Origin: Trichomonas vaginalis G3
Lineage: Eukaryota; Parabasalia; Trichomonadida; Trichomonadidae
Assembly (NCBI RefSeq): GCF_026262505.1
Contig: NC_067205.1
Location: 2,976,001-3,040,000, forward strand
DNA: 64,000 nt
Direction: 5' to 3'
This document shows positions 31,849 through 41,886 of this stretch, piece after piece. The number at the start of each line of letters is the position of its first letter. Position 1 is the stretch's first letter. The notes below the pieces were generated by a model, which was not told where the DNA came from, ran no database searches, and worked only from the letters and a program-made list of their open reading frames with translations. The position numbers and the translations under genes are program-made.

Positions 31849-31917
31849 TTATTATTAAATAAAAAATCAAAATTAAAAGATGAAAATGAATTTTTAATTT
31901 TAATGAAATAATCAACT

Positions 31918-32133
31918 ATGGCTGCAGGATTCTTTAAGAAACTGTGGGATAAAGTAAAAAGAGGAGCGCATAAAGTTTGGGAAACAATGAAGAAAGGAGC
32001 AAATTGGATATTTAAGAATAAAGAAGCAATTAGTGACGTTGCTGAATCAATAACACCAAAAGCCGCCCCAATAAGAGAAATATTAAATAAAGGAGAAAAA
32101 GTTTATCAAAGACTACAACCGATACTAAGATAA
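31918..32133 (+). CDS. Short amphipathic Polinton peptide A
   Basis: A 71-residue peptide that starts MAAGFFKKLWDKVKRGAHK, the same 11-residue start as the convergent neighbour at 32158-32394. It is cationic and amphipathic with repeated Trp/Lys, like membrane-active virion peptides. The ATG follows the element's AT-rich start context and the stop is clean. Confidence 0.6.
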   Translation: MAAGFFKKLWDKVKRGAHKVWETMKKGANWIFKNKEAISDVAESITPKAAPIREILNKGEKVYQRLQPILR

Positions 32134-32157
32134 AAATAATATTTATTTATTTTTCCA

Positions 32158-32394
32158 CTATTTACCTCCTATTTTATTAAGTATTCCTTCAGCTATTCCA
32201 CCAATTGCGTTACCTGCTTGTGCTCCCATCGCTGGATTACCTGCTTTAGTACCTAATACTCCACCTATGATAGTTCCTGCCGTTTTCGCTACTGGTGCCA
32301 AAAAGTTTGCAACAGGTTTAATAACCTTTTTATAAACCCAACCTGCAGCTTTCTTAATTCCATCCCATAATTTTTTAAAGAATCCCGCCGCCAT
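32158..32394 (-). CDS. Short amphipathic Polinton peptide B with glycine-rich tail
   Basis: A 78-residue peptide that starts MAAGFFKKLWDGIKKAAGW and continues into a hydrophobic, glycine-zipper-like tail (AGTIIGGVLGTKAGNPAMGA). The two halves suggest an amphipathic helix followed by a membrane-inserting segment, comparable in style to membrane-lytic capsid peptides of adenovirus-like viruses. It is convergent with peptide A, 24 bp apart. Confidence 0.6.
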   Translation of the reverse strand: MAAGFFKKLWDGIKKAAGWVYKKVIKPVANFLAPVAKTAGTIIGGVLGTKAGNPAMGAQAGNAIGGIAEGILNKIGGK

Positions 32395-32460
32395 TTCTGA
32401 TTTAATATTAATTAAAAAATATATTTCATCACTTATATTCTAATTTTTATTTAATGATAA

Positions 32461-32829
32461 ATGAAACCAATTTTAAAAATAAATGGAACAGAGGAGGAAG
32501 AAATAAATGAAAGTGAAAATGTTCAACAAAAAATAAACGTTGTTAAACCAATTACTGAAACAAAAATTTTTTCATCTGTTGAAGAATTTAATGACTATTA
32601 TGCTAATAATAAAAAATTATTTGAAGAATTGACAACATGTAAATTGAATAAAATGTTTAAAGTTGATGGATTCAAAATTTCAAAAATAAAAGGAGTGGTT
32701 AGTTTGAAATCTATTCCTCAATCAAGAATCACCTCATTAATGAAAATAGATGATTTAACAAAAAGAATAGAAGAGATTGAAGAAAGAATAAATCAGATAA
32801 TTGATATCATAAATTCAAATAATCATTAG
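32461..32829 (+). CDS. Polinton coiled-coil ORF, copy 1
   Basis: A 122-residue protein with an acidic start and a C-terminal heptad region (MKIDDLTKRIEEIEERINQI). Its function is unknown. Its last 90 residues are repeated at 33167-33441 by a tandem duplication of the element's right end. Confidence 0.55.
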   Translation: MKPILKINGTEEEEINESENVQQKINVVKPITETKIFSSVEEFNDYYANNKKLFEELTTCKLNKMFKVDGFKISKIKGVVSLKSIPQSRITSLMKIDDLTKRIEEIEERINQIIDIINSNNH

Positions 32830-33166
32830 TTTCTAATTTCTTTTTACCCGTTTATGAGGTCTTTGATTATGACTCCATTGATTCCATTCATGATTTAAAC
32901 AATGTTTAATTAATCGTGGAATAGCTGACATCATCTATATATAACTTCTTTTGTTTCATTATGTATGGGCTGAGTGTAAATGTCTTACAATTTTGAACAT
33001 TTTTAAATCTTGATTTATTCAAAAACGTAAGAATAAAAACCGTAAGAATCATACATTTTTTACTTCATATGTTAAAAAAAATGATACAAAATCGTTCAAT
33101 ATTGTATGAATTCTTACGTTTACAAAAAAAGTCACACAACCCTTCAACATATACTACTACCAATTA

Positions 33167-33441
33167 CTGAAATAAAAATTTTTTCATCTGTTGAAGAATT
33201 TAATGACTATTATGCTAATAATAAAAAATTATTTGAAGAATTGACAACATGTAAATTGAATAAAATGTTTAAAGTTGATGGATTCAAAATTTCAAAAATA
33301 AAAGGAGTGGTTAGTTTGAAATCTATTCCTCAATCAAGAATCACCTCATTAATGAAAATAGATGATTTAACAAAAAGAATAGAAGAGATTGAAGAAAGAA
33401 TGAATCAAATAATTGATTTCATAAATTCAAATAATCATTAG
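33167..33441 (+). other. Polinton coiled-coil ORF, duplicated copy 2
   Basis: It repeats the last 90 or so residues of the 32461-32829 protein almost unchanged, with its upstream part replaced by terminal-repeat sequence. It lies within the duplicated right end. Confidence 0.6.
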
Positions 33442-33504
33442 TTTCAATTTCTTTTTCTCGTTTATGAGGTCTTTGATTATGACTCCATTGATTCCATTCA
33501 GTTC

Positions 33505-33768
33505 TTCAACAATAATTAATTAATCGCGGAATATCTGACATCATCTATATATAACTTCTTTTGTTTCATTATGTATGGGCTGAGTGTAAATGTCTTACAA
33601 TTTTGAACATTTTTAAATCTTGATTTATTCAAAAACGTAAGAATAAAAACCGTAAGAATCATACATTTTTTACTTCATATGTTAAAAAAAATGATACAAA
33701 ATCGTTCAATATTGTATGAATTCTTACGTTTACAAAAAAAGTCACACAACCCTTCAACATATACTACT
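33505..33768 (-). repeat. Right terminal inverted repeat of the Polinton
   Basis: It is the complement of the left end. A further copy of this end lies internally at about 32900-33164 because of a tandem duplication. Confidence 0.85.
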
Positions 33769-33774
33769 GATATT
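33769..33774. repeat. 6-bp target site duplication, right copy
   Basis: GATATT, matched by 14119-14124. Confidence 0.85.
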
Positions 33775-34908
33775 TGAATGCTTTCATGAAGTTTTTCAGA
33801 AGTGATTTCTCTTTTTCTTACTAAGTAATATTCATTCGCCAAACAATTACTCTGATTTCATGAGATTTATTTAATATTGAAATTTGATATCTTATCATAA
33901 TGTTATTATTTGATATCACAAACAATAACAATTACGAAACATTTACGGATACACTTAGATACGATTATTATATTTACTTGTTGTTGGTGAAATAAAGACA
34001 TTATTTATTTACTTTAAAAAATATTGAAATTCATCATGCATATATCATTTTTATCATAACATCTGAGATCTAGTTTGCTTTGTATTGAAGAGTAAAAATA
34101 TTTATTATGGAAATCAAAAATTATTAGTTTTTTTCACTTGCAAATGATTCACATTCAAAGTTTGGACAATAATACTTCATCATAGTTTTCCAAAAAATAT
34201 TCAAAATCTATTTTTCCTGGTGAAAAATTAAATCTTTGATAATTATTTTTCTTTTTTCGAATTTTTTTTGGAATTTTCAACTGTAAAATCGAACGGGATG
34301 ATTACCAAAGTTTTATTTCCTGTCATATGATATAATGAATTTAACTTTCAATTTTAAAATATTATTTCATACACAAACATCAATCCAAATAATATGTAAT
34401 TTTGAAACAAATGTATTAGATTGTGAATAAGTGCAAGCTAAATCAGTAAAAAATTCTGATAAATAGAGTATAAATCAAGTTTTTAGTCGATTATATCTTC
34501 AATTTAGAAGATTAAAAACGTAATTCTAAGATTGTAGTTAACATCTGAGATCCTTGTTCTAATTGTTATAAAGTTCATAATATCGTAAGCTTCAATTTTA
34601 TACCAGTATTGTAAATTGTATCAATTCTACTGCATTATTTTGATATATGATTCATTTTATGATAGAAAACTGATCTACTTCTTGTACTGAATCGTCTCGT
34701 GTCGATATATAAGTAAATTCTGGAGATAATTCGTGGGGATAATATAACTCAAGATTGTATTAGCCGATTTTCTCCAAGCTCAAACATCTACATATATACG
34801 CTATGTATAGTCTCTAGCCAGAGTTTCAGGCCATAATTTTGGTTGGAAGGAAGTGACTGTACCTTTATTTTTTTTTTTTTTCAAAAAAAAAAAATTAACA
34901 TTGATTCT
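33775..34908. other. Host spacer
   Basis: 1.1 kb of AT-rich sequence without a credible gene, RNA or repeat. A long T run followed by an A run lies just before the next start codon (about 34865-34895). Confidence 0.5.
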
Positions 34909-37900
34909 ATGCAGTATGAAGGCCAATTCTCGGATCTCGTTGTATCATATGGTGTCAAAACAGTTAGTGATATAACTGTGCCTGTTTGCAGGCCTTCATC
35001 ACTTCAATGTTGCACAGAAAATGTATTTGTATACTCATCTCCAAAATACATTGCAACAATTTCTTATGGAATACTGGATCAGTATAATTACAAATTGAAT
35101 GCGATTTTATTCATTGACGACTTAAATATATATGCGGGGATCACACAAGGGACTCCTTACTTGATTTTTTATGATAATGTCAAAGGGTTACCCCAAATTT
35201 CAGAAGAATTTAGAATAGATATGACAACTTGTGAATCTTTATTTTATTTCCAGGGGAAAATACTTGTACTAGGAACAAATCTTAATGTATATGATATTTC
35301 TATCCATCAATCACTAGAATACAAAGATCATCCAATTGATATAACAAAATTATTCACTTTTAATTTTCCTCAAGTTAAATTATTTCAAAAAGTGTATTAT
35401 GATGAATTCTATAATAGATTTGTAATACCAACACTCCATGGTTTTTCGGTAATTACTCTTGATGGGCAAGTAGTTTTTGAAGATTACAATTTAACTCTGA
35501 ATTTTGCCAAATCATCATCATGCTTCATATGCAAACCCAAAAACTTCGTAAAGAGTACTGTTCAAAGAGAACCATTTAAGAAACTTGCAATTTTAAATCC
35601 AGATGGATCAATAAATATTTACAATAGAATACTACAGATAGCAAAATCAATATCTTTACCAGGAGTTATATTTAATTATTTAGAGTTTATTTCAAACCAA
35701 TTTATTTTACTATTGACAGATTTTGAAATATACATTTTAGACATAAAGACACTAAACTTTTTGAAAGTTTACACATTAAAAGAGAAATATGAAGCAATTT
35801 CATATAACAAAGATCTCAAACACCTAGTTTTGATGTCTAATACAAAATTTTATTCATTTGCTATCAACATTCCTTGGATTTTATGGAAAGGTTTTACATC
35901 ATCCATTAATTTGATTAAACTTCAGATCTCTTCTCAGACGTCACCAAAGATTTGCTTTCTCCATGAAAATTTATTTCTGACATTTGCTAACCCTGATACA
36001 GCGAAAGTAACTTCTTCGATGGGAATATCTGGACGAGATCAGATTATCAACATCATCTATGATAGAGGTGTAGCTTATGAAAATGATCAATTTTATTCCA
36101 CCGGAACATCCGATATTCTGAGTTTTGAAACAATGACTGAAAAACTCTTCATTTTCAGAGACAATTATACCATCGAACAATATCAATCCATAGACGAAGC
36201 TGAATTTATTCATTTGAGCAATTTACCAGTTCCAACGAAAGCTATGTGTATTGGAATATACAAAGACATTCCTTGTATATACTGCGTATCAAAGAAAGGA
36301 GATTTGCTTTCTTATAAATATGAAAATTTGGAACAAATGAGTAGATCGAAATTAAAATATACAGATGTAATTAGTATCCATTATCATTACAGTACAAATA
36401 GATTGTGGCTAGCTTTCCAAAACTGTTTAACTGTTTTTGATCCCACTTTAATGAGCGTAATCAGAGATATTCCAGAAAAAGATATATATCTAGCTGAGTT
36501 CGAAGGTTCATATTTATTCCTTGCTAACAATGAAAAGGTTCAGATCTTTAATTTACAAACAGATTTTGATCTTTGTTTGGAATTTCCCATTTCAGATAAA
36601 ATCAAAGGAGTGTCACTGCTAAAGGAATCTTTTGTTTGCTACACATCAGAAAACATGGTGATTTTCGGAAAACCATCCCAACTAATCGGCAGACTACAAT
36701 CTCCTTTCGAAATAAATTCGATTTATTTGCTAAATTCCAAATTTGATATACTTATTAGTATTGGAAAATATGTGATGATTTTCCATGCATTAGAGTTCTA
36801 TCCAAACTTATATTTGCAGTTAACAAATTCTGTTTCTAGAAGAGAGCAGAGAATTCTAAACAAAATCAGTCGAAAGCAATCACGAAAGACACAGAGGTCT
36901 GAGAAAGTGAAAAACTACAATGAAACTGACAGAAATCAAATATTGAATGAGATTACGGCTATAGAGAACAAAGGATTCAAAGAAAAGCTTAAGGAGCAAA
37001 CAAATAACAAGGATGCAATAAAGAAGAAGTTGAAGGTCGAGGAAGAGGAAAAGAGAAAACAAACAGAGGAGAAAATTTCAATGAAATTCGAGTCAAGAAA
37101 GCAGTTAAAGGGAATTCTTCATCATTTGCTTTCATCTAAAGATATTCCTTCTGAAGGGAAACTTGATAAAGTTAAAGGATCCAGATCACAGCCAATTAAC
37201 TTAGTGTTGTCTAACCAAACAAATGATTCTTGCTTAACTGAAGATGACCAAAAATCGAATTTCTTCACAACAGAAGTTTCATCCCAAAAATCAGATGAAA
37301 AGAAAGTCTTATTTCAGACTTCATCTGAGTGCCATCATGTCCAAACACCATCTTTAAGTAGCAACATGCAAAGCCCAAGAACAAAGAGAAATAAATCTTT
37401 CATGCAAACAATTTGCTCAGATAATGGTCAGCATAAATTTATACAAAAATTCGATGAACAATTAATTGAGATTTCAGATTCCCAAATAAACAATGTAAAT
37501 TTTGAAAACAAGTATCAAATATATGAAAAAAATCAACAAAATAAAGGAAAAACAAATCAATTTAAAGAATTAACAAATGATCAAGACAAAGAATTAACAA
37601 ATGATCAAGACAAAGAATTAACAAATGATCAAGACAAAGAATTAACAAATGATCAAGACAAAGAATTAACAAATGATCAAGACAAAGAATTAACAAATGA
37701 TCAAGACAAAGAATTAACAAATGATCAAGACAAAGAATTAACAAATGATCAATTAAAAGATGAACTGATTGATCAAGACAAAGAATTAACAAATGATCAA
37801 GACAAAGAATTAACAAATGATCAATTAAAAGATGAACTGATTGATCAAGACAGTGAAATAACCCTTAGTTACTCTAAAGTAAATTTTCACAAAACAGGCG

Positions 37901-39303
37901 AAACAACTTTACAAAACATTACACAATTAAGTCGAAATAAAAATCAGAATTGTGACTACAATTCTCAAGGAGAAATTCAAAATAATAAAGAAATTATTGC
38001 AAATGAAACTTATAAAAATATTGAACGAAATCAAAGTAATGAATTCAATTTTAATCAAAGAAAGGTAGAAAATACAATGCAAAGTTTTAAAAAATTTAAA
38101 CAAAACAAACTAGCTAATCAATCTACATACAATTTTCAAGAAAATTCTTTTGAAGAAACACAAAATAACACAGAAATGCTAAAAACAAAGGCATTTGATA
38201 AAAATAAATATATGTCATTTTCTCCTCAAAATGAAATCTCAGAATGCGGAATAAACTCAAATGTTACTTATGAGTTTGAACCAAAACAAGTTAGAAAATA
38301 TCCAGAAAGTTCAGCTAACAAAAATTTAACCAATAAATTCGATCATATTCCACAAATTGATAAACAAACCAATAAAATTTGCCAAAATTATACTTCTGAA
38401 TGGCAAGAAGGCAAAAATGCAGCCGAAATGAATCAAAGTTACGAAGAAAGAACACCAATTCAACTTATTAATAGAAGAATTACGTACGATGGATTTATTC
38501 CTGACAATGAAAATACATGTCAAGCTGTGCACATCCAGAATCATAACACATTAAAAAGGAGATACTCTGTTGGCCAATACCAAAAGGGATACAGTGAAAT
38601 TCTCCATGAGCAAGAAATAACTGAAACACCAAATAACGAAAATTTAGAAACAGAAGATGATATTGTCACAGATGCTGCAGATCTAATGTCCCAAATTGAA
38701 ATGGCAAACAGAAGGATTGACACTGAATTCACAAAGGATTTAGAATACAAGAAGCTTCCGTCACTTCAAACACTTGAGCAGCCATCTCACAACAAAATAT
38801 ATAAATTTGACTTATCTCCAAGAAGTAAATTCCTGACAACGCCAGCTGATGATGAAACGCCCCTTTATTCAGTGAATAGCATTCCTCCACATAAAAGAAG
38901 TGAACATCCTAGGAAAGTATCTTTTGATCCTAATGGCATTCCTCCTCCAGATCCACATCAATCTCCTCTCTACAGGGTAATTAGTAACTACAAAGCTCCA
39001 TCGAGAAGAAACCAGAGACGGTCAAGAGTTTCCAGACAAACACTGATACAAATGATGTTTCCCAGCAGGAATAAGCAGAGGACTCCATTAAGCCCTATTG
39101 GAGGCCGTGGAATCAATAATCAAATTCAAAAACAAAATCGAATTATGGACTTGAATTTAATGAAAAACATTGTGAATCAAAATAGACAGCGAAAACTCAA
39201 GAAATCTGACCAAAATACAGGAAATCATCCTTTAGATAAAATGTTTAAAATTATTCAACCAAAATCAGAGAACTTTTCTCAAAAGTTCTTTAAGCGAAAA
39301 TAA
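34909..39303 (+). CDS. Large propeller-like and disordered protein with 8-residue repeats
   Basis: About 1,464 residues from the ATG of MQYEGQFSDL; upstream in-frame sequence is homopolymer and lacks an ATG. Residues 1-650 are beta-rich with repeated short strand blocks typical of a WD40-like propeller (VFVYSSPKYIATISYG, GLPQISEEF, LIFYDN, FLIFGKPSQLIG), probably two rings. A basic coiled-coil stretch (RREQRILNKISRKQSRKTQRS, EEEEKRKQTEEKISMKF) occupies about 640-740. The last 700 residues are Asn/Gln/Ser-rich and probably disordered, with 12 tandem octads (KELTNDQD type) coded by 37562-37852 and a basic C-terminus. I do not recognise the family. The layout resembles ciliary or cytoskeletal WD40 proteins with long tails, but that is only a suggestion. 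Confidence 0.75.
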   Translation: MQYEGQFSDLVVSYGVKTVSDITVPVCRPSSLQCCTENVFVYSSPKYIATISYGILDQYNYKLNAILFIDDLNIYAGITQGTPYLIFYDNVKGLPQISEEFRIDMTTCESLFYFQGKILVLGTNLNVYDISIHQSLEYKDHPIDITKLFTFNFPQVKLFQKVYYDEFYNRFVIPTLHGFSVITLDGQVVFEDYNLTLNFAKSSSCFICKPKNFVKSTVQREPFKKLAILNPDGSINIYNRILQIAKSISLPGVIFNYLEFISNQFILLLTDFEIYILDIKTLNFLKVYTLKEKYEAISYNKDLKHLVLMSNTKFYSFAINIPWILWKGFTSSINLIKLQISSQTSPKICFLHENLFLTFANPDTAKVTSSMGISGRDQIINIIYDRGVAYENDQFYSTGTSDILSFETMTEKLFIFRDNYTIEQYQSIDEAEFIHLSNLPVPTKAMCIGIYKDIPCIYCVSKKGDLLSYKYENLEQMSRSKLKYTDVISIHYHYSTNRLWLAFQNCLTVFDPTLMSVIRDIPEKDIYLAEFEGSYLFLANNEKVQIFNLQTDFDLCLEFPISDKIKGVSLLKESFVCYTSENMVIFGKPSQLIGRLQSPFEINSIYLLNSKFDILISIGKYVMIFHALEFYPNLYLQLTNSVSRREQRILNKISRKQSRKTQRSEKVKNYNETDRNQILNEITAIENKGFKEKLKEQTNNKDAIKKKLKVEEEEKRKQTEEKISMKFESRKQLKGILHHLLSSKDIPSEGKLDKVKGSRSQPINLVLSNQTNDSCLTEDDQKSNFFTTEVSSQKSDEKKVLFQTSSECHHVQTPSLSSNMQSPRTKRNKSFMQTICSDNGQHKFIQKFDEQLIEISDSQINNVNFENKYQIYEKNQQNKGKTNQFKELTNDQDKELTNDQDKELTNDQDKELTNDQDKELTNDQDKELTNDQDKELTNDQDKELTNDQLKDELIDQDKELTNDQDKELTNDQLKDELIDQDSEITLSYSKVNFHKTGETTLQNITQLSRNKNQNCDYNSQGEIQNNKEIIANETYKNIERNQSNEFNFNQRKVENTMQSFKKFKQNKLANQSTYNFQENSFEETQNNTEMLKTKAFDKNKYMSFSPQNEISECGINSNVTYEFEPKQVRKYPESSANKNLTNKFDHIPQIDKQTNKICQNYTSEWQEGKNAAEMNQSYEERTPIQLINRRITYDGFIPDNENTCQAVHIQNHNTLKRRYSVGQYQKGYSEILHEQEITETPNNENLETEDDIVTDAADLMSQIEMANRRIDTEFTKDLEYKKLPSLQTLEQPSHNKIYKFDLSPRSKFLTTPADDETPLYSVNSIPPHKRSEHPRKVSFDPNGIPPPDPHQSPLYRVISNYKAPSRRNQRRSRVSRQTLIQMMFPSRNKQRTPLSPIGGRGINNQIQKQNRIMDLNLMKNIVNQNRQRKLKKSDQNTGNHPLDKMFKIIQPKSENFSQKFFKRK
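37562..37852 (+). repeat. In-frame 24-bp tandem repeat (12 units)
   Basis: Units read DKELTNDQ; ten are close to identical and two are the variant LKDELIDQ. Near-perfect DNA identity between units shows recent expansion by slippage. The complement is also open for 84 codons, a by-product of the repeat. Confidence 0.9.
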
Positions 39304-40075
39304 AATGTATGTTTTTTTCCCCAACAAACTTTTTTGACAACTATATTAATTTGAACATAAACACACACACAAAAAAATAAAAAATTAATACTTGAACATA
39401 AACACAATTACAACTTGATCCACAACCGGCATAGAATGTTGTATTTAATAATCAATTTTTTTTTTAATTTTCGAATAATTCAAAAACTTTTGATTGATCC
39501 TATAAAATACAAATGTACAATACGATAATAAATAATTCAAGCATAAAATTCAGTATTTTAGACTTAATTTGGATGCTATAAAATTCTAAATCCTTCCGTT
39601 GTTCTTATGTATGCTGTTTAGCAGTTCTGATCATGAGAAAAATTTAAGCTAGAGGTTAATTCTTAGGGAAAATACTTTTGAGGAGGTAAGTGGGCAGCCA
39701 AAACTGTGTGAATTTTGTGAAAAGGGGAATTGACATGGGGATAAAATTTTTAAAAGGAGTACAAACAAGATGCAACCAATTACGCAAAGACGATACTGCC
39801 CTATTATCGCATTCTCCATTCAATTCAATTGAATACATGTCATGAGCTTTCCAGAAAATAATGGTCGGATATCTAATTATCGTTATTCTTATTATATTAT
39901 AGCCATAATATTCTTGGAGCATTTTATTTAATTGTATTCGGTTCTTAAAAATTTTATTCAAAAAACCCTTTGACTATTTTTAAAAAGACAGAAAATTGAG
40001 AAGTAAATGGCCACCTTAGAAAAAAAAAATTAGGATTGAATTTTTGAGAGTTATTCATCATTTCATTTTCGAATA
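39304..40075. other. Spacer before the phosphoglucomutase gene
   Basis: AT-rich spacer. It includes a short ACAC run near 39361 and a 101-codon minus-strand frame (39656-39961) that has no support as a gene. Confidence 0.5.
40057..40070 (+). promoter_or_regulatory. Initiator-like sequence before phosphoglucomutase
   Basis: TCATCATTTCATTTTC begins 19 bases before the ATG. Trichomonad genes commonly start at an initiator of TCA-pyrimidine-T/A type 5-20 bases before the ATG, and this fits. Other TCA motifs are frequent in AT-rich DNA, so it is only suggestive. Confidence 0.35.
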
Positions 40076-41836
40076 ATGTCTGCTCTTCGTAAAGCTGCTG
40101 AGGAATACCTCACAGTTGAAAGCATTCCAGAATTCAAAGAGACAATCAAAGCCGCCCTTAATAACGAGGAAGAATTAAAGAAGTATTTTGGAAGCCGCCT
40201 TACTTTCGGCACAGCTGGCATCCGTGGTCGTACTGGTCCAGGTTACTCCCAAATTAACCCATGTCTCATTCTTCAAACAGCTCAAGGTTATTGCAAGTAT
40301 AGTATTGATACTTTAGGCCTTGAAACAATGCAGAAACGTGGTATCGTAATCGGTTATGACGCTCGTAAATATTCTCGTGAATACGCCGAAATTACAGCTT
40401 CTGTCTTCTTAATGAAGGGAATCAAGGTTTACTTGTTCTCTACAATCATCCCAACACCATATGTTGCATTCGGTATCCGCTATCTCAACGCTGCTGGTGG
40501 TGTCATGGTTACTGCTTCTCACAATCCTGCTACGGATAATGGCTACAAGGTTTACTGGGACAATGGTGCTCAGATTATTGAACCACATGATGCTGGAATC
40601 AGCAAAGCTATTCAGCAGAACCTTATCAGGTGGGAAGGATTTGATCAATCGCTATTTGTTGACTCACCACTTTGCATTGATCCACTCGACGATGTCCGTG
40701 CCGCCTACAGCAAGATGATTCGTGAGAAACTTTGCTTCCACTACGAAGAAAACAACAAACCATCAGGCCTTCGCGTTGTTTATTCTGCTATGCACGGCGT
40801 TGGCCATAAGCCAACTCTCTGGGCTCTCCACACATTCAATCTTCCACTCCCAATCCCAGTTCCAGAGCAGTGCGAAGGTAATGGAGACTTCCCAACTGCT
40901 GCCTTCCCTAACCCAGAAGAAGGAGAACCAGTCTTCCGCCATGCTATCGCTCGTGCTAACCTTACTGGTGCTGATCTTATCATCTGCCAGGATCCAGATG
41001 CTGACCGTGTTGGTGTTGCTGTCCGCCAGAAAGATGGCTCATTCCGTATCCTTCACGGCAATCATACTGGCATCCTCCTTACTTGGTGGTTCATTCAGCA
41101 CCTCAAGGGCGATCGTTCAAAGGCTAAGTTCATGAACTCTACAGTTTCTACAAAGATGCAGAAGAGAATGGCAGAAGTTGAAGGTTTCCAGTATGAAGAA
41201 ACTCTTACTGGCTTCAAGTGGCTTGGAAATGCTGCTCTTAAGGCCGCCGAAGAAGGAGTAACTCCACTCCTTGCTTTCGAAGAGGCTATTGGCTACGAAA
41301 TGGTCCCACATATCACACCAGATAAAGATGCTATTTCAACAACAGCTGTTGTACTTGAAATGGCTCACTATCTTAAGAGGCACGAAAACAAATCACTTAC
41401 AGACAAGCTTGATGACATCTATGCTAAGTACGGTTACTACCTCTTCAACAATTCGTACTTCATGTGCCATGACCCAGAGATCATCAAGGCTGTCTTTGTT
41501 CACATGAGGACATCTGGTCCAGATGGAAAGTACGTCCAGAAGGTCGGCCGATTCGCTGTAACAGGCGTAAGAGACATGACAACAGGCTACGATTCTCGTA
41601 CTTCGGATCATAAGACTGTTCTTCCACAGCAGTCCGGCCAAATGATCACTTTCTATCTTGACAACGGCACAACGGCTACAATCCGTACATCTGGCACTGA
41701 ACCAAAAATTAAATGGTACATAGAACTCGGTGCTGAAAACCTTCAAAAGGCTGAGAAGGATCTCGAGGAAGTTCTCAAGGCTATCCAGGATGATCTCCTC
41801 CTTCGTGAGAAGTATAATCTTAAACATACTGACTAA
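40076..41836 (+). CDS. Phosphoglucomutase/phosphomannomutase (alpha-D-phosphohexomutase)
   Basis: It interconverts glucose-1-phosphate and glucose-6-phosphate, feeding glycogen metabolism and glycolysis in the cytosol. The 586-residue length and all four motif regions match the PGM2-like branch: TFGTAGIRGRTGPG near the N-terminus, the catalytic phosphoserine loop VTASHNPATDNGYKVYW (Ser at about residue 146), the metal-binding loop QDPDADRVGVAV, the sugar-binding loop with ALLAFEEAIGYE, and the phosphate-binding loop RTSGTEPKIKWYIE. The catalytic residues are intact. Coding GC and C-ending codons are clearly higher than in neighbours, as expected for a strongly expressed metabolic gene. The start is the first ATG, 19 bases after an initiator-like sequence. 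It could act on pentose phosphates too, as PGM2 does. Confidence 0.96.
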   Translation: MSALRKAAEEYLTVESIPEFKETIKAALNNEEELKKYFGSRLTFGTAGIRGRTGPGYSQINPCLILQTAQGYCKYSIDTLGLETMQKRGIVIGYDARKYSREYAEITASVFLMKGIKVYLFSTIIPTPYVAFGIRYLNAAGGVMVTASHNPATDNGYKVYWDNGAQIIEPHDAGISKAIQQNLIRWEGFDQSLFVDSPLCIDPLDDVRAAYSKMIREKLCFHYEENNKPSGLRVVYSAMHGVGHKPTLWALHTFNLPLPIPVPEQCEGNGDFPTAAFPNPEEGEPVFRHAIARANLTGADLIICQDPDADRVGVAVRQKDGSFRILHGNHTGILLTWWFIQHLKGDRSKAKFMNSTVSTKMQKRMAEVEGFQYEETLTGFKWLGNAALKAAEEGVTPLLAFEEAIGYEMVPHITPDKDAISTTAVVLEMAHYLKRHENKSLTDKLDDIYAKYGYYLFNNSYFMCHDPEIIKAVFVHMRTSGPDGKYVQKVGRFAVTGVRDMTTGYDSRTSDHKTVLPQQSGQMITFYLDNGTTATIRTSGTEPKIKWYIELGAENLQKAEKDLEEVLKAIQDDLLLREKYNLKHTD

Positions 41837-41886
41837 AAAAATTTAACTATTCGGCTTGCAAAATATTTTTAATTTATTTTTTTTTT

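Larger units (their letters stand above)
14125..33768. mobile_element. Maverick/Polinton element, 19.6 kb, broken
   Basis: The borders are clear: inverted ends starting AGTAGTATATGT (left) and ending ACATATACTACT (right), flanked by the 6-bp duplication GATATT (14119-14124 and 33769-33774), the hallmark length for Polintons. The size fits Mavericks known from Trichomonas. Parts in order are: unknown ORF, family B DNA polymerase, small ORF, integrase, PrimPol-SF3 helicase, fibre-like frames, small structural-gene candidates, packaging ATPase, major capsid protein, two short peptides and a coiled-coil ORF in two copies. Roughly 15-20 interruptions are spread over it, mainly in the polymerase and in 26.5-28.8 kb, so it is a fossil, although the capsid and ATPase frames look whole. 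The two ends agree at about 95 percent by eye, so it is fairly young. Confidence 0.93.
32556..33768. repeat. Tandem duplication of the right end of the Polinton (two units of about 605 bp)
   Basis: Unit 1 (about 32556-33164) and unit 2 (about 33165-33768) each contain most of the coiled-coil ORF followed by a full terminal repeat ending CATATACTACT. The units agree at about 95 percent. The join, CTACTACCAATTACTGA, shows that an element end was joined to internal sequence. Confidence 0.8.

Noticed and set aside
37562-37816. 84-codon minus-strand frame in the repeat (LDHLLILC units)
   Set aside because: It is only the antisense of the coding octad repeat.
39656-39961. 101-codon minus-strand frame as a gene
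   Set aside because: It lies in an AT-rich spacer and has spacer-like composition, with no start signal or motif.
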